Positions 8,384 to 17,249 of a DNA stretch of 64,000 nucleotides are shown here, one piece after another. Every line of letters starts with the position of its first letter. Positions within the stretch are counted from its first letter, which is position 1. Position numbers and translations under genes: made by a program. Location of the stretch: NCBI GenBank assembly GCA_949287905.1, contig CASEHX010000001.1:1-64000 (forward strand), given 5' to 3'. The notes beneath the pieces are model-generated. The model saw only the letters and a list, made by a program, of their open reading frames with translations, was not told where the DNA came from and did no database searches. This DNA comes from an uncultured Olsenella sp. (GTDB lineage: Bacteria > Actinomycetota > Coriobacteriia > Coriobacteriales > Atopobiaceae).

Positions 8384-9586
8384 ATGGCCAAGGACTTCTC
8401 CGCGCTTCTCGACGAGCTCAAGGGCTACGACTTCTCCGGCATGTACAACGCCGACTTCCTGCACACCTGGGACAAGACCACCGACGAGCTGCGCGCCCTC
8501 TACGCCGTGGCCGCGGCCCTGCGCAACCTCCGCGAGCGCAACATCTCCTCGCGCATCTTTGACTCCGGCCTGGCCGTCTCGCTCTTCCGCGACAACTCCA
8601 CCCGCACGCGCTTCTCGTTCTCCAAGGCCACGAACCTTCTTGGCCTCCAGCTCCAGGACCTCGACGAGGGCAAGTCCCAGATCGCCCACGGCGAGACCGT
8701 CCGCGAGACCGCCACGATGATCTCCTTCATGGCCGACGTCATCGGCATCCGCGACGACATGTACATCGGCAAGGGCGACGCCTACATGGCCGAGGTCGCC
8801 GAGTCCGTCGACGAGGCCTACAAGGACGGCGTGCTCGACCACCGTCCCACGCTCATCTCCCTGCAGTCCGACTCCGACCACCCCACCCAGTCCTCCGCCG
8901 ACATGCTCTACCTCATCGAGGAGTTTGGCGGCCTGGAGAACCTCCGCGGCAAGAAGGTGGCCGTGACCTGGGCGTACTCCCCGAGCTACGGCAAGCCGCT
9001 CTCCTGCCCGCAGTCGCTCATCTCGCTGCTCCCGCGCTTTGGCATGGACGTCACGCTGGCGCACCCCGAGGGCTACGACCTCATGGGCGACCGCGTGGAG
9101 GCCGCCAAGACCTACGCCGCCGAGTCCGGCTGCACCTTCAAGCAGGTGAACACCATGGCCGAGGCCTTCGAGGGCGCTGACATCGTCATCCCCAAGAGCT
9201 GGGCTCCCTACGCCGCCATGGAGAAGCGCACCAACCTCTACGCCGAGGGCGACGACGCCGGCATCAAGGCCCTGGAGAAGGAGCTTCTCGCCCAGAACGC
9301 CACCCACATGGACTGGTGCTCCACGCGCGAGCTCATGGCCAAGACCGCTCACGGCGACGACACGATCTACATGCACCCGCTGCCCGCCGACATCTCCGGC
9401 GTTTCCTGCGAGCACGGCGAGGTCATGGCCGACGTCTTTGACATGCACCGCGTGGGCATGTACAAGGAGGCCAGCTACAAGCCGTACGCCATCGCGGCCA
9501 TGATCTTCCTGCAGAAGGTCAAGGACCCCGTGGCCACGCTCGCGGCGCTCGAAGAGCGCGGCAAGGATCGCTGGTATCAGGCGTAA
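8384..9586 (+). CDS. ygeW: Knotted carbamoyltransferase YgeW
   Basis: 400 aa, a member of the aspartate/ornithine carbamoyltransferase superfamily. The carbamoyl-phosphate loop is NSTRTRFSF near residues 71-79, and the second phosphate/carbamoyl motif is MHPLPAD near 330-336. The YgeW group differs from ATC and OTC, and its natural amino acceptor is unsettled; in the urate-degradation cluster it is thought to pass a carbamoyl group to phosphate. The start is ATG 8384 behind AAAGGAAA; upstream in-frame sequence lies in the palindromes. Its partner carbamate kinase is the next gene. Confidence 0.95.
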   Translation: MAKDFSALLDELKGYDFSGMYNADFLHTWDKTTDELRALYAVAAALRNLRERNISSRIFDSGLAVSLFRDNSTRTRFSFSKATNLLGLQLQDLDEGKSQIAHGETVRETATMISFMADVIGIRDDMYIGKGDAYMAEVAESVDEAYKDGVLDHRPTLISLQSDSDHPTQSSADMLYLIEEFGGLENLRGKKVAVTWAYSPSYGKPLSCPQSLISLLPRFGMDVTLAHPEGYDLMGDRVEAAKTYAAESGCTFKQVNTMAEAFEGADIVIPKSWAPYAAMEKRTNLYAEGDDAGIKALEKELLAQNATHMDWCSTRELMAKTAHGDDTIYMHPLPADISGVSCEHGEVMADVFDMHRVGMYKEASYKPYAIAAMIFLQKVKDPVATLAALEERGKDRWYQA

Positions 9587-9604
9587 GTAGCTGCTAGCAA
9601 CCTG

Positions 9605-9672
9605 GGGCCGCCCATACGTCGTTCGCTCGCTGCGCACTGCGCAGAAATCGCTCGCTGACGTATGGGCGGCCC
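9605..9672. repeat. 16-bp inverted repeat between ygeW and yqeA
   Basis: Arms at 9605-9620 (GGGCCGCCCATACGTC) and 9657-9672 are perfect complements, and the loop contains a further small inverted repeat around TGCGCACTGCGCA. No T-run follows, so it is more likely an attenuator or processing hairpin than a simple terminator. Confidence 0.75.
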
Positions 9673-9728
9673 TGCCGTTAGAGGCTCTTCTCGCCAAGTC
9701 TTTCTCGCATCTCAAGGAGTAACATAAA

Positions 9729-10670
9729 ATGGGAAAGCGAATCGTCATCGCTCTGGGTGGCAACGCCCTGGGCAACAACCTGCCGGAGCAGATGGAGGCG
9801 GTCAAGCACACGGCACGTGCGATCGTGGACCTCATCGAGCAGGGGAACGAAGTCGTGGTGGCCCACGGCAACGGCCCGCAGGTGGGCATGATCCAGGAGG
9901 CCATGACGCAGCTCACGCGCTCCGACCCCGAGAAGTACATCCCGTGCCCGCTCTCCGTGTGCGTGGCCATGAGCCAGGGCTACATCGGCTACGACCTGCA
10001 GAACGCGCTGCGCGAGGAGATGCTCGACCGCGGGATCGACGTGGGCGCGGCCACCGTGCTCACGCAGGTGGAGGTGGACCCGGAGGACCCTGCCTTTGCC
10101 AACCCTACCAAGCCGATCGGCGCCTTCATGACGCGCGAGGAGGCCGACCGCATGATTGCCGAGCGCGGCTACGAGGTGGTGGAGGACGCCGGGCGCGGGT
10201 ATCGCCGCGTGGTGGCCTCGCCGCGGCCGGTGGGCATCGTTGAGCTGGACACCATTCGCTCGCTCGTGGAGACCAACCACGTGGTGGTGGCCTGCGGCGG
10301 TGGCGGCATCCCCGTGTTCAAGACCGAGGGCAACCACCTCAAGGGCGCCGCGGCGGTCATCGACAAGGACTTCGCCGCCGCGCGTCTGGCCGAGCAGCTT
10401 GACGCCGATTTCCTGGTGATTCTGACCGCGGTGGAGAAGGTGGCCGTGAACTTTGGCAAGCCCGACCAGCAGTGGCTGGATGAGCTCACGCCCGCCGACG
10501 TGGAGCGCTACGTGGCCGAGGGCCAGTTCGCGCCCGGCTCGATGCTGCCCAAGGTCCAGGCCGCGCTCGCGTTCGCGCAGTCCGGGCCCGGCCGCTCGTC
10601 GCTGATCACGCTCCTCGAGCGCGCCGCCGACGGCATCGCCGGCAAGACGGGCACCATTGTTCGCGGGTAG
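9729..10670 (+). CDS. yqeA: Carbamate kinase (YqeA)
   Basis: 313 aa, the expected length. It shows carbamate kinase signatures: IALGGNALG at the N-terminus, VAHGNGPQVG near residues 43-52, VACGGGGIPV near 187-196 and the acidic DKDFAAARLAEQL stretch near 213-225. It converts carbamoyl phosphate and ADP to ATP, CO2 and ammonia, giving substrate-level energy from the carbamoyl groups released by YgeW. The start is ATG 9729 behind AAGGAG. It is fourth in the purine-degradation operon. Confidence 0.96.
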   Translation: MGKRIVIALGGNALGNNLPEQMEAVKHTARAIVDLIEQGNEVVVAHGNGPQVGMIQEAMTQLTRSDPEKYIPCPLSVCVAMSQGYIGYDLQNALREEMLDRGIDVGAATVLTQVEVDPEDPAFANPTKPIGAFMTREEADRMIAERGYEVVEDAGRGYRRVVASPRPVGIVELDTIRSLVETNHVVVACGGGGIPVFKTEGNHLKGAAAVIDKDFAAARLAEQLDADFLVILTAVEKVAVNFGKPDQQWLDELTPADVERYVAEGQFAPGSMLPKVQAALAFAQSGPGRSSLITLLERAADGIAGKTGTIVRG

Positions 10671-10703
10671 CTTCGGGGTGACGTATTTCTCGCCGGTTGA
10701 CGG

Positions 10704-10778
10704 TTAACACGCACGGTTTGTTTCAATTACATATAATGGCAGTTGAAAATAACACGCATTGCAAACCGTGCGTGTTAA
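10704..10778. repeat. 75-bp inverted repeat, ACACGCACGGTTTG family
   Basis: The outer arms are perfect 17-base complements: TTAACACGCACGGTTTG at 10704-10720 and its complement at 10762-10778. An inner pair TTTCAA/TTGAAA and a TATAAT at 10732-10737 lie in the loop. Related copies are found at 54086-54156, directly before selD, and at 61683-61758, before the Bce ABC operon. This copy precedes the ModE/MocA fusion gene by about 100 bases. Confidence 0.85.
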
Positions 10779-10878
10779 TGGCAAGGACAACGACGCGGCG
10801 AGAACAACGACGGCTTGCGTACGACGGCTTGCGTACGACGACGGAACGACGCGGCGAGAAGGACGGTGAAGCGCGGGC

Positions 10879-11823
10879 ATGAGGCCTGACCTCAGGGCAT
10901 ATCTTCTGGGTGACGACGGGCACCGGGTCTTTGGGCCCGGCCCCGTCGACCTGCTCGAGCGTGTGGGCGAGCTAGGCAGCCTGCGTGCCGCCGCCATCGA
11001 GATGGGCATGGCCTACACTAAGGCCACGCGTCTCGTGCGCGACGCGGAGCGCGCATTCGGCTTTGCGCTCACCGAGCGGACCGTGGGCGGATCCGGGGGA
11101 GGAGGATCCCAGCTCACGGCCGAGGCGCGCGAGCTCATCGAGCGCTATCGGGCGTTCGAGCGCACGAGCCGCTGGGCGCTCTCCGCCGCCTACGAGACGT
11201 GCTTCTCGGGCTTTGCCGACGTGGCCCGTCTGGGCTGCGTGGTCATGGCGTCCGGCGAGGGCGCGCGCTTTGGCGGCGAGCCGGGCGAGAAGCTCGTGGC
11301 GCCTCTGGCCGGCACGGCCGTGCTCGAGCGCACGCTCGCCGCGCTGCCGGCGGACCTTCTGGACGTCGTGGTGGTGACGCGCTGGGATGCGGTCGAGGAG
11401 CTGTGCCAGCGGCTCGGCGTGCGCTGCGTGCGCGCGGCGGGCCCGCTCAAGAGCGACACGATGCGCGCGGGCCTGGAGGCGCTGGGGCATCGCGCCGGCT
11501 GCCTCTTCGTGACCGGCGACCAGCCGCTCCTGCGCGCGGAGAGCGTGCGCGCGATGGTTGCGGCGCTCACGCACGAGCCCACGGCGATCGTGCGGCTGGG
11601 CTGGCGGGGCCGTCCCGGGAACCCGGTGCTCTGGCCAAACGACACGCTGGATGCGCTGGCGCAGCTGGAGAGCGACACCGGAGGGCGCGTCCTTCTCGAC
11701 GGCCACGCCGAGCTGGAGGGTCGCGTGCGCCTGGTGGAGGCTGCCGACGAGTGGGAGCTCGCCGACGTGGACACGCCCGAGGACCTGGCACGCCTCGAGG
11801 CCGCGCTTGCCGAGAGACAGTGA
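10879..11823 (+). CDS. ModE-type HTH fused to MocA-like nucleotidyltransferase
   Basis: 314 aa. Residues 1-105 match the DNA-binding half of ModE/LysR-type molybdate regulators, including LRAAAIEMGMAYTKATRLV and the glycine-rich wing GGSGGGGSQLT. Residues ~115-310 are a MobA/MocA-like NTP transferase: CVVMASGEGARFGGEPGEK (nucleotide loop), LFVTGDQPLL (metal aspartate) and GRPGNPVLW. MocA-type enzymes attach CMP to molybdopterin and usually accompany xanthine dehydrogenase-type enzymes; in E. coli the equivalent cluster gene is ygfJ. The fusion suggests one protein couples molybdenum cofactor maturation to transcriptional sensing, which is inference. The stop codon TGA (11821-11823) is the first triplet of a palindrome. 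Confidence 0.88.
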   Translation: MRPDLRAYLLGDDGHRVFGPGPVDLLERVGELGSLRAAAIEMGMAYTKATRLVRDAERAFGFALTERTVGGSGGGGSQLTAEARELIERYRAFERTSRWALSAAYETCFSGFADVARLGCVVMASGEGARFGGEPGEKLVAPLAGTAVLERTLAALPADLLDVVVVTRWDAVEELCQRLGVRCVRAAGPLKSDTMRAGLEALGHRAGCLFVTGDQPLLRAESVRAMVAALTHEPTAIVRLGWRGRPGNPVLWPNDTLDALAQLESDTGGRVLLDGHAELEGRVRLVEAADEWELADVDTPEDLARLEAALAERQ

Positions 11824-11853
11824 TTCAAAAGGGGACAGACCCCTTTTGAATCA
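11821..11853. repeat. GGGGACAGACCCC palindrome overlapping a stop codon
   Basis: A 33-base palindrome whose first TGA is the stop of the ModE/MocA gene. It ends 20 bases before the hyuA start, just ahead of its ribosome site GAGGGGAGA. Confidence 0.9.
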
Positions 11854-11872
11854 TTCGCAGAGGGGAGAGCCG

Positions 11873-13258
11873 ATGAGGAAGATTCTGGCAAACGGCACGC
11901 TGGTCACGCCGGAGGGCCTGCGCCGCGGCGACCTCGCGCTGGAGGGCGAGAAGATCGTGGGCCTGGCGGCACACATCGAGCCCGAGCCCGGCGACGAGGT
12001 CGAGGACGTGAGCGGCTGCTGGGTGTTCCCCGGTTTCATCGACGCGCACACCCACCTGCAGTGCTGGACCGGCATGGACTGGACGGCCGACAGCTTTGAG
12101 ACCGGCACATGCGCCGCGGCGTGCGGCGGCACCACCTGCATCGTGGACTACGCCACGGCCGACCGCGGCGTGACGATGGACGACGCGCTGGCCGAGTGGC
12201 ACAAGCGTGCGGAGAGCGGTGCCGGCTGCACGGCCAACTACGGCTTCCACATGGCCATCGCCGAGTGGGGCGAGGACAGCCCCGCCCAGATGCGCCGTAT
12301 GCGCGAGGCGGGCGTCTCGAGCTTCAAGACTTACCTCGCCTACGACCACCTGCGACTCTCCGACGCGGAGACGCTGCGCTGCCTGGAGGTCGTGCGAGAC
12401 CTGGACGCCGTGCTCTGCGTGCACTGCGAGAACGGCGATGTGGTGAACGAGCTGCAGCGTCAGGTGCTGGCGGCGGGCATCACCGGCCCGGAGGGACACC
12501 CGCTCTCCCGCCCGGCCGAGGCCGAGGCGGACGCCGTCTCCCGCCTGCTCTACCTGGCGCAGATCGCGGGCGCCAAGGTCAACGTGGTGCACCTGTCCAC
12601 GGAGCTCGGGCTTCTCGCCGTGCGCGCCGCCCGCGTCCGCGGCCAGAAGGGCATCTACGTGGAGACCTGCCCGCAGTACCTCACGCTGGACGACACGCGC
12701 TACCTCGAGGCCGGCGACGACGGCTTCGCGGGCGCCAAGTACGTGATGAGCCCGCCGCTGCGCAAGCCGTCTGACGTGCGCGCCCTGCGCGGCGCCGTGC
12801 TTGCCGGCGAGGTGGACTCCATCGCGACGGACCACTGCTCGTTCAACCTGCACGGCCAGAAGGACCGCGGCCGGCCGGAGCTTGGCGGCGACTTCACCAA
12901 GATCCCCAACGGCGGGCCTGGCATCGAGCACCGCCCGGCCGTGATGGCCACGACCTTCGAGGGCCAGCTCGGCCCCGAGGAGCTTTGCCGTCTGCTCTCG
13001 GAGGGCCCCGCGCGCACCTTTGGCCTCTGGCCTGAGCGCGGACGTCTCGCCGTGGGCGCCGCCGCTGACGTCTGTGTGTGGGACCCTGCCGCGCGCTGGG
13101 TGATCAGCGCGGCGATCCAGCACCAGGCCGTGGACTACACGCCGTGGGAGGGCTTCGAGGCGCACGGACAGGCGCATCTCGTCTACGTGGGCGGCGAGCT
13201 CGTTGCCCGCGACGGCGAGCCCACCGGAGTCACCCCCGGCCGCTACGTGGCAAGATAG
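11873..13258 (+). CDS. hyuA: Dihydropyrimidinase/hydantoinase family amidohydrolase
   Basis: 461 aa, cytosolic, with a binuclear-metal amidohydrolase barrel. All ligands are visible: HTH at His59/His61, carbamylated Lys152 in FKTYLAYDH, His184 in CVHCEN, His240 in VVHLST and Asp320 in ATDHC. It opens cyclic amide rings such as hydantoin or dihydropyrimidine; in the anaerobic urate cluster HyuA is placed in ring opening of a purine-derived intermediate. The start is ATG 11873 behind GAGGGGAGAG; in-frame sequence further upstream overlaps the preceding gene in another frame and was not used. Confidence 0.94.
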   Translation: MRKILANGTLVTPEGLRRGDLALEGEKIVGLAAHIEPEPGDEVEDVSGCWVFPGFIDAHTHLQCWTGMDWTADSFETGTCAAACGGTTCIVDYATADRGVTMDDALAEWHKRAESGAGCTANYGFHMAIAEWGEDSPAQMRRMREAGVSSFKTYLAYDHLRLSDAETLRCLEVVRDLDAVLCVHCENGDVVNELQRQVLAAGITGPEGHPLSRPAEAEADAVSRLLYLAQIAGAKVNVVHLSTELGLLAVRAARVRGQKGIYVETCPQYLTLDDTRYLEAGDDGFAGAKYVMSPPLRKPSDVRALRGAVLAGEVDSIATDHCSFNLHGQKDRGRPELGGDFTKIPNGGPGIEHRPAVMATTFEGQLGPEELCRLLSEGPARTFGLWPERGRLAVGAAADVCVWDPAARWVISAAIQHQAVDYTPWEGFEAHGQAHLVYVGGELVARDGEPTGVTPGRYVAR

Positions 13259-13264
13259 CAATAG

Positions 13265-13339
13265 TGATTCAATTGGGGACAGACCCCTTTTGCATCATCG
13301 CCCTAATGATTCAAAAGGGGTCTGTCCCCAATTGAATCA
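13265..13339. repeat. Nested pair of REP-like palindromes before ridA
   Basis: Palindromes at 13265-13297 and 13307-13339 are themselves complementary to each other, including the outer variant AATTGGGG/CCCCAATT, so the whole 75-base block can fold as one long hairpin. The arrangement is almost identical to the pair at 57606-57680. It fills the hyuA-ridA junction. Confidence 0.9.
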
Positions 13340-13359
13340 CCGAGACTAAGGAGAAGAAC

Positions 13360-13746
13360 ATGGCAATCGAGGCAATCGTCACCGACAAGGCGCCCGCGGC
13401 GCTCGGCCCCTACTCCGCCGCCGTGGCCGCCCCGGCCACCAAGGCCATCCACGTGTCCGGCCAGCTGCCGATCGACCCCGCCACCGGCGAGTTCGCCGGC
13501 GAGGACATCCAGGCCCAGACGCGCCAGAGCCTGACCAACATCAAGAACATCCTCGAGGCCGCCGGCGCCTCCATGGCCGACGTCGCCGAGGTCACCGTCC
13601 TGCTCGACGACATCGCCGACTTCGGCGCCATGAACGAGGTCTACGGCGAGTTCTTCACCGCGCCGTATCCCAGCCGCGCCGCCTTCGAGGTTGCTGCGCT
13701 GCCCAAGGCCGCCAAGGTCGAGATCAAGGCCGTGGCCTACCTGTAG
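13360..13746 (+). CDS. ridA: RidA family enamine/imine deaminase
   Basis: 128 aa, the typical size. RidA signatures include LGPYSAAV near residues 15-22, the VSGQLPIDPATGE strand near 33-45, and PSRAAFEVAALPK with the catalytic arginine near residue 106. RidA hydrolyses reactive 2-aminoacrylate-type enamines and imines to keto acids. As last gene of an operon beginning with diaminopropionate ammonia-lyase, which makes exactly such an intermediate, its role is easy to rationalise. The start is ATG 13360 behind AAGGAG. Confidence 0.95.
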   Translation: MAIEAIVTDKAPAALGPYSAAVAAPATKAIHVSGQLPIDPATGEFAGEDIQAQTRQSLTNIKNILEAAGASMADVAEVTVLLDDIADFGAMNEVYGEFFTAPYPSRAAFEVAALPKAAKVEIKAVAYL

Positions 13747-13767
13747 GTAGCGCCTCACGTGCGGGGA

Positions 13768-13843
13768 ACGGCCCGCCACGCTTCACGCGACAGTCTTGGT
13801 GCCTTTGCGCTCAGAACTCTTGCTCAGAAGCGTGGCGGGCCGT
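13768..13843. terminator. Large hairpin after ridA (shared operon-end element)
   Basis: Perfect 16-base arms ACGGCCCGCCACGCTT (13768-13783) and its complement (13828-13843). A near-copy lies at 20337-20410 after the pilus operon, with the same flank TCCGCGTTTGGT. It is probably an operon-end hairpin, although no clear T-run follows. Confidence 0.6.
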
Positions 13844-14618
13844 CCGCGTTTGGTCCTCAGGTGCCGAGAAGAACGGACGCTCGCGACGGTTGTGCGCACC
13901 CCTGACGGTTATGCGCACTTCCGGAGCCGACGTTCTTCTCGGCCGACTTATGTACCTGCAACTATCTGAGTTGCAGCTTTGCGCACAACCGTCGCGGGTG
14001 AGCATAACCGTCGCGGATGCGCATAACCGTCGCGGATGCGCATAACCGTCGCGGATGCGCATAACCGCAGGGGCGTACATGCCCATTGCGGGCGTACACA
14101 ACCGCAAGGTGCGCGCATAACTGCCGCGGCCGCGCATAATCGTCAGCACGAGCATTTGGGCAGGTCATCATCACTCGCCCCGGAAGGGGAGGGTAGGCTG
14201 CGTGCGCCAGGGGGCGCCGCGCCCATACCCTCCCGGCCAGCTCGCGATCTTGGCGCCATCTCTGGTTGAGAGGAGCGACGCGACCCCGCTTCCCGGACCC
14301 GCTTACCTACCCTCAACTAAATGTGTAGGGGCAATGGAGATTGCCGGGAAGTAACCATAGATACCGCACCCGAAGGCCCCTTCCCCTTTGAGGAATTGAC
14401 GAGGCGTTGGGTGGGAGCGGTCTCATTTTCCCAATCGGGCAAGATCCTTCCGCGTCTTGTCGGCAACCCAAAACCTGAGATTCAGCCTGTATATAAGCTG
14501 AAGAAGCGTTAAGATTCAGAAAAGCGGTACCGGGTCTCTTTTCATAAACGTCGCCTCGACCCAATCAGACGCCAAGAACAAGCAAGAAATAACCTGAGCA
14601 CGAAAGCAAGGGAGTTCA
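13844..14618. repeat. Long intergenic region with 19-bp tandem repeats
   Basis: The 10-mer occurs at 13865-13874 and 13932-13941. Between 13984 and 14070 a 19-base unit, CATAACCGTCGCGGATGCG, is repeated: three perfect copies start at 14003, 14022 and 14041, with degraded copies either side. Inverse-orientation copies of GTTATGCGCA lie at 13890-13920, so the block is both tandem and inverted. A dyad TGCAAC-N7-GTTGCA is near 13957. The stretch 14300-14600 upstream of the pilus operon holds TATATAA at about 14490 but no convincing -35. No gene is seen. Confidence 0.7.
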
Positions 14619-17165
14619 ATGGTGAGAACGAAGAACGCGCTGAAAATTAAGGTAGGGGGTTTATTCGCGGTCTTCTGCATGGCGATGCTTCTGAGCATGG
14701 GCTATGCGCTGACGTTCCCCAACAGCTCCGTCGCAGAGGAGGCGTCTCCCGGCGCCACGTCCGTCGAGGACGGCGTCATCGGGCTTGATGACACCCTTAC
14801 CTACGAGGGCGAGAATTGCTCGCTTCTCGTCACCGTCTCCGGCGACGCCACCGTGACGTCCGAGGCTGACGATTCTGCGGACAAGGGCCTCTCCATGAGC
14901 GTTGTCCCGCTCGACGAGAGCGACTCCTCCTATCAGGCAGCTGAAGACTTTGCTGCCAAGGATGACGACTCTCGCGAGGTGATCGGCATCTCCGCCCTGG
15001 AGCTCTCCTTCGCGTATGACGGCCGCTCCCTCGACGTCTCCGACTGCTCCGTGACCGCCGAGGTCTTTCCGAGCGAGAAGATCCAGGATGCCGTCAAGGT
15101 TTCCGACGAGGCGGCCGAGGCGGGCGTCGAGCTGACTGTTCTGGGCACCGACGAGTCCGGCGAGGCTGCGGAGCTTGGCAGCACGATCGTGGGAGGCGAT
15201 GACACCGGCGCCGAGTCCATGGCCGTGACGCTCAACAGCTCGAGGCCGGCGATGCAGGTCATTGCTCGCTCCGCGATCAACCCTCACTTCACCGTCCAGT
15301 ACTACGCGAACATGGAGGTGGCCCGCAGGGACGAGGGTGGCTACCTCACGATCATCGACACGGACAACGGCGGGAACAACGCTGGCGGCAACCTGCCGAA
15401 GAACGGCGTCACTCCCAAGACGGCAAAGCTGTACCTGGTCGACGCGGGCAACGGCAAGCGGAAGGTCGAGACTACGGTCCGGCTCACCGAGCTCTACACC
15501 GCGAACGAGTACGACTACTACAACGCGCCCGACCTTCGCTACTTCAACGTCATGGCAAAGAACACGAGCTACGAGCTCGCCGAGCTGTGGGTCCTCAAGG
15601 ACGGCAGGGACGCCAAGAGCACCAATCGCGACGACTGGACGATCTACGGAAACCCCTCCGAGCTGAAGTTCACCAACAGCGAGTCCTCCGCCGGGGGGAA
15701 TACCGTCTACATCAAGGACGGCTCGGTGATCCGTCTCGTGGCCAACACCACGAAGGACCTCTACAACAACGCGGCGACGTTCTACGACTACGACATCACC
15801 GATGACGGTAGGACCACGTGGGACGGCATCAACGGGTCTCACGGCATCAACTCGTCCGGCAACTATACGGGCTCCGGCGCCAAGCTCGCCTTCGGCAACG
15901 CGAACACAGGAACGGCTCTGCACAACGAGAGTTGGAATGGCAGCACGCTCAACCAGTACAACCACTCCGGCAACGGGTACCTCGGCTGCACCTTTGGCCT
16001 TGTTACGGGGCTGGCAAGCGACGGGACCATCCAGTATGCCAGCGACGTCAACGCGCCGAAGCTCTTTAACGATGGAAATGCCAACGGCAAGACAACGTAT
16101 AACGATTGGTCGCTAGACTTCAACCGCTCCGGTGATACCTACACGCTTACTGCGGTGAACGGCGCCGGCCTGACGGGACTGGAGTACTTCAACAACCCCC
16201 AGACTCCCGGCAAGGATCCTTACACCCATATCTGGACCAACAACTTCTGGCCGATGGATGGTCGCCCCGGCAAGGATGGCCTTACTGGAAAATATGATAA
16301 TCGCGGTAATTGGGTTGGCTACGGCGGCAACGAGCTGTATCCGGTCAGTGACGACGGTGTCGCCCACAACAACATGTTCGGCATGCAGTACCAGGTGAGC
16401 TTCACGCTGACCGAGGACTACTGCGGCCCGCTCGAGTACTACTTCTTCGGCGACGACGACATGTGGGTCTTCCTCGACGGTCGACTCGTCTGCGACATCG
16501 GCGGCGTCCACAGCTCCGTGGGTCAGTACGTCAACCTCTGGGACTACATCGCCAAGGGGGACTCCGGCACGCACACGCTCTCGTTCTTCTACACCGAGCG
16601 AGGCCTCTCCGGCTCCACCTGCTACATGCAGTTCACCCTGCCCTCCGTCTCCTCGGTGCCCGTGCAGCACGACACCGGCAAGCTCACCATCCAGAAGGAG
16701 GTCGTGGGCACCGCCGACTCCACGCAGGAGTTCACGTTCGACATCGAGCTGAGCGACACGACCGACGTCTATGCCATTCAGCGCTATGACGAGGGCGGCA
16801 ACCTCTACGGCGAGGACGGACCGTCGCCCATCGAGGGTGGCAAGGGCTCCTTCACGCTGAAGGACGGGGAGTACGTCGTCATCGACTATCTGCCCTACGG
16901 GACCACCTACACCATCACGGAGACGAACGTCTCCGGAGGCTGCACGGTGAGCAACACGGTGAACGATGGCGAGACGAGCTACTCCGTCTCGGCAAGCGGA
17001 ACGATATCCGAGGGTCAGGACGGAAGCGTGGTGTTCACCAACCGGTTCATGCCCAAGCTGCCCCAGACGGGCGGTCCCGGCACCCTGTTCTTCTCGCTGG
17101 GCGGCGCCGCCCTGGTGTGCGCCTCTGCATATGGCTTCTATCGGCGGAGGTCCGCGTCTCACTAG
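14619..17165 (+). CDS. LPXTG pilus tip/ancillary protein with fibro-slime domain
   Basis: 848 aa, secreted. A long signal region with a hydrophobic core lies at about 13-32. The middle of the protein contains a fibro-slime-type segment: a DDDMWVFLDG motif at about 612-621, DIGGVHSSVGQYV, then a hydrophobic beta segment ending FTLPSV. A CnaB-like domain (TGKLTIQKEVVG onward, about 687-805) follows. The C-terminus has LPQTGG, a membrane helix and RRR, a sortase wall-anchor signal. It is the first gene of a pilus operon with major pilin, class C sortase and a small base-type pilin, so it is probably the tip adhesin. The start is ATG 14619 behind AAGGGAG. Confidence 0.88.
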   Translation: MVRTKNALKIKVGGLFAVFCMAMLLSMGYALTFPNSSVAEEASPGATSVEDGVIGLDDTLTYEGENCSLLVTVSGDATVTSEADDSADKGLSMSVVPLDESDSSYQAAEDFAAKDDDSREVIGISALELSFAYDGRSLDVSDCSVTAEVFPSEKIQDAVKVSDEAAEAGVELTVLGTDESGEAAELGSTIVGGDDTGAESMAVTLNSSRPAMQVIARSAINPHFTVQYYANMEVARRDEGGYLTIIDTDNGGNNAGGNLPKNGVTPKTAKLYLVDAGNGKRKVETTVRLTELYTANEYDYYNAPDLRYFNVMAKNTSYELAELWVLKDGRDAKSTNRDDWTIYGNPSELKFTNSESSAGGNTVYIKDGSVIRLVANTTKDLYNNAATFYDYDITDDGRTTWDGINGSHGINSSGNYTGSGAKLAFGNANTGTALHNESWNGSTLNQYNHSGNGYLGCTFGLVTGLASDGTIQYASDVNAPKLFNDGNANGKTTYNDWSLDFNRSGDTYTLTAVNGAGLTGLEYFNNPQTPGKDPYTHIWTNNFWPMDGRPGKDGLTGKYDNRGNWVGYGGNELYPVSDDGVAHNNMFGMQYQVSFTLTEDYCGPLEYYFFGDDDMWVFLDGRLVCDIGGVHSSVGQYVNLWDYIAKGDSGTHTLSFFYTERGLSGSTCYMQFTLPSVSSVPVQHDTGKLTIQKEVVGTADSTQEFTFDIELSDTTDVYAIQRYDEGGNLYGEDGPSPIEGGKGSFTLKDGEYVVIDYLPYGTTYTITETNVSGGCTVSNTVNDGETSYSVSASGTISEGQDGSVVFTNRFMPKLPQTGGPGTLFFSLGGAALVCASAYGFYRRRSASH

Positions 17166-17249
17166 GAGACGGCCCGGTCCGTGCCGGTTGGCATCAAACA
17201 AGTTGTGCAAGCAAGTACCAAATGGGTTGAGACGAAAGGAAGTAATCCC

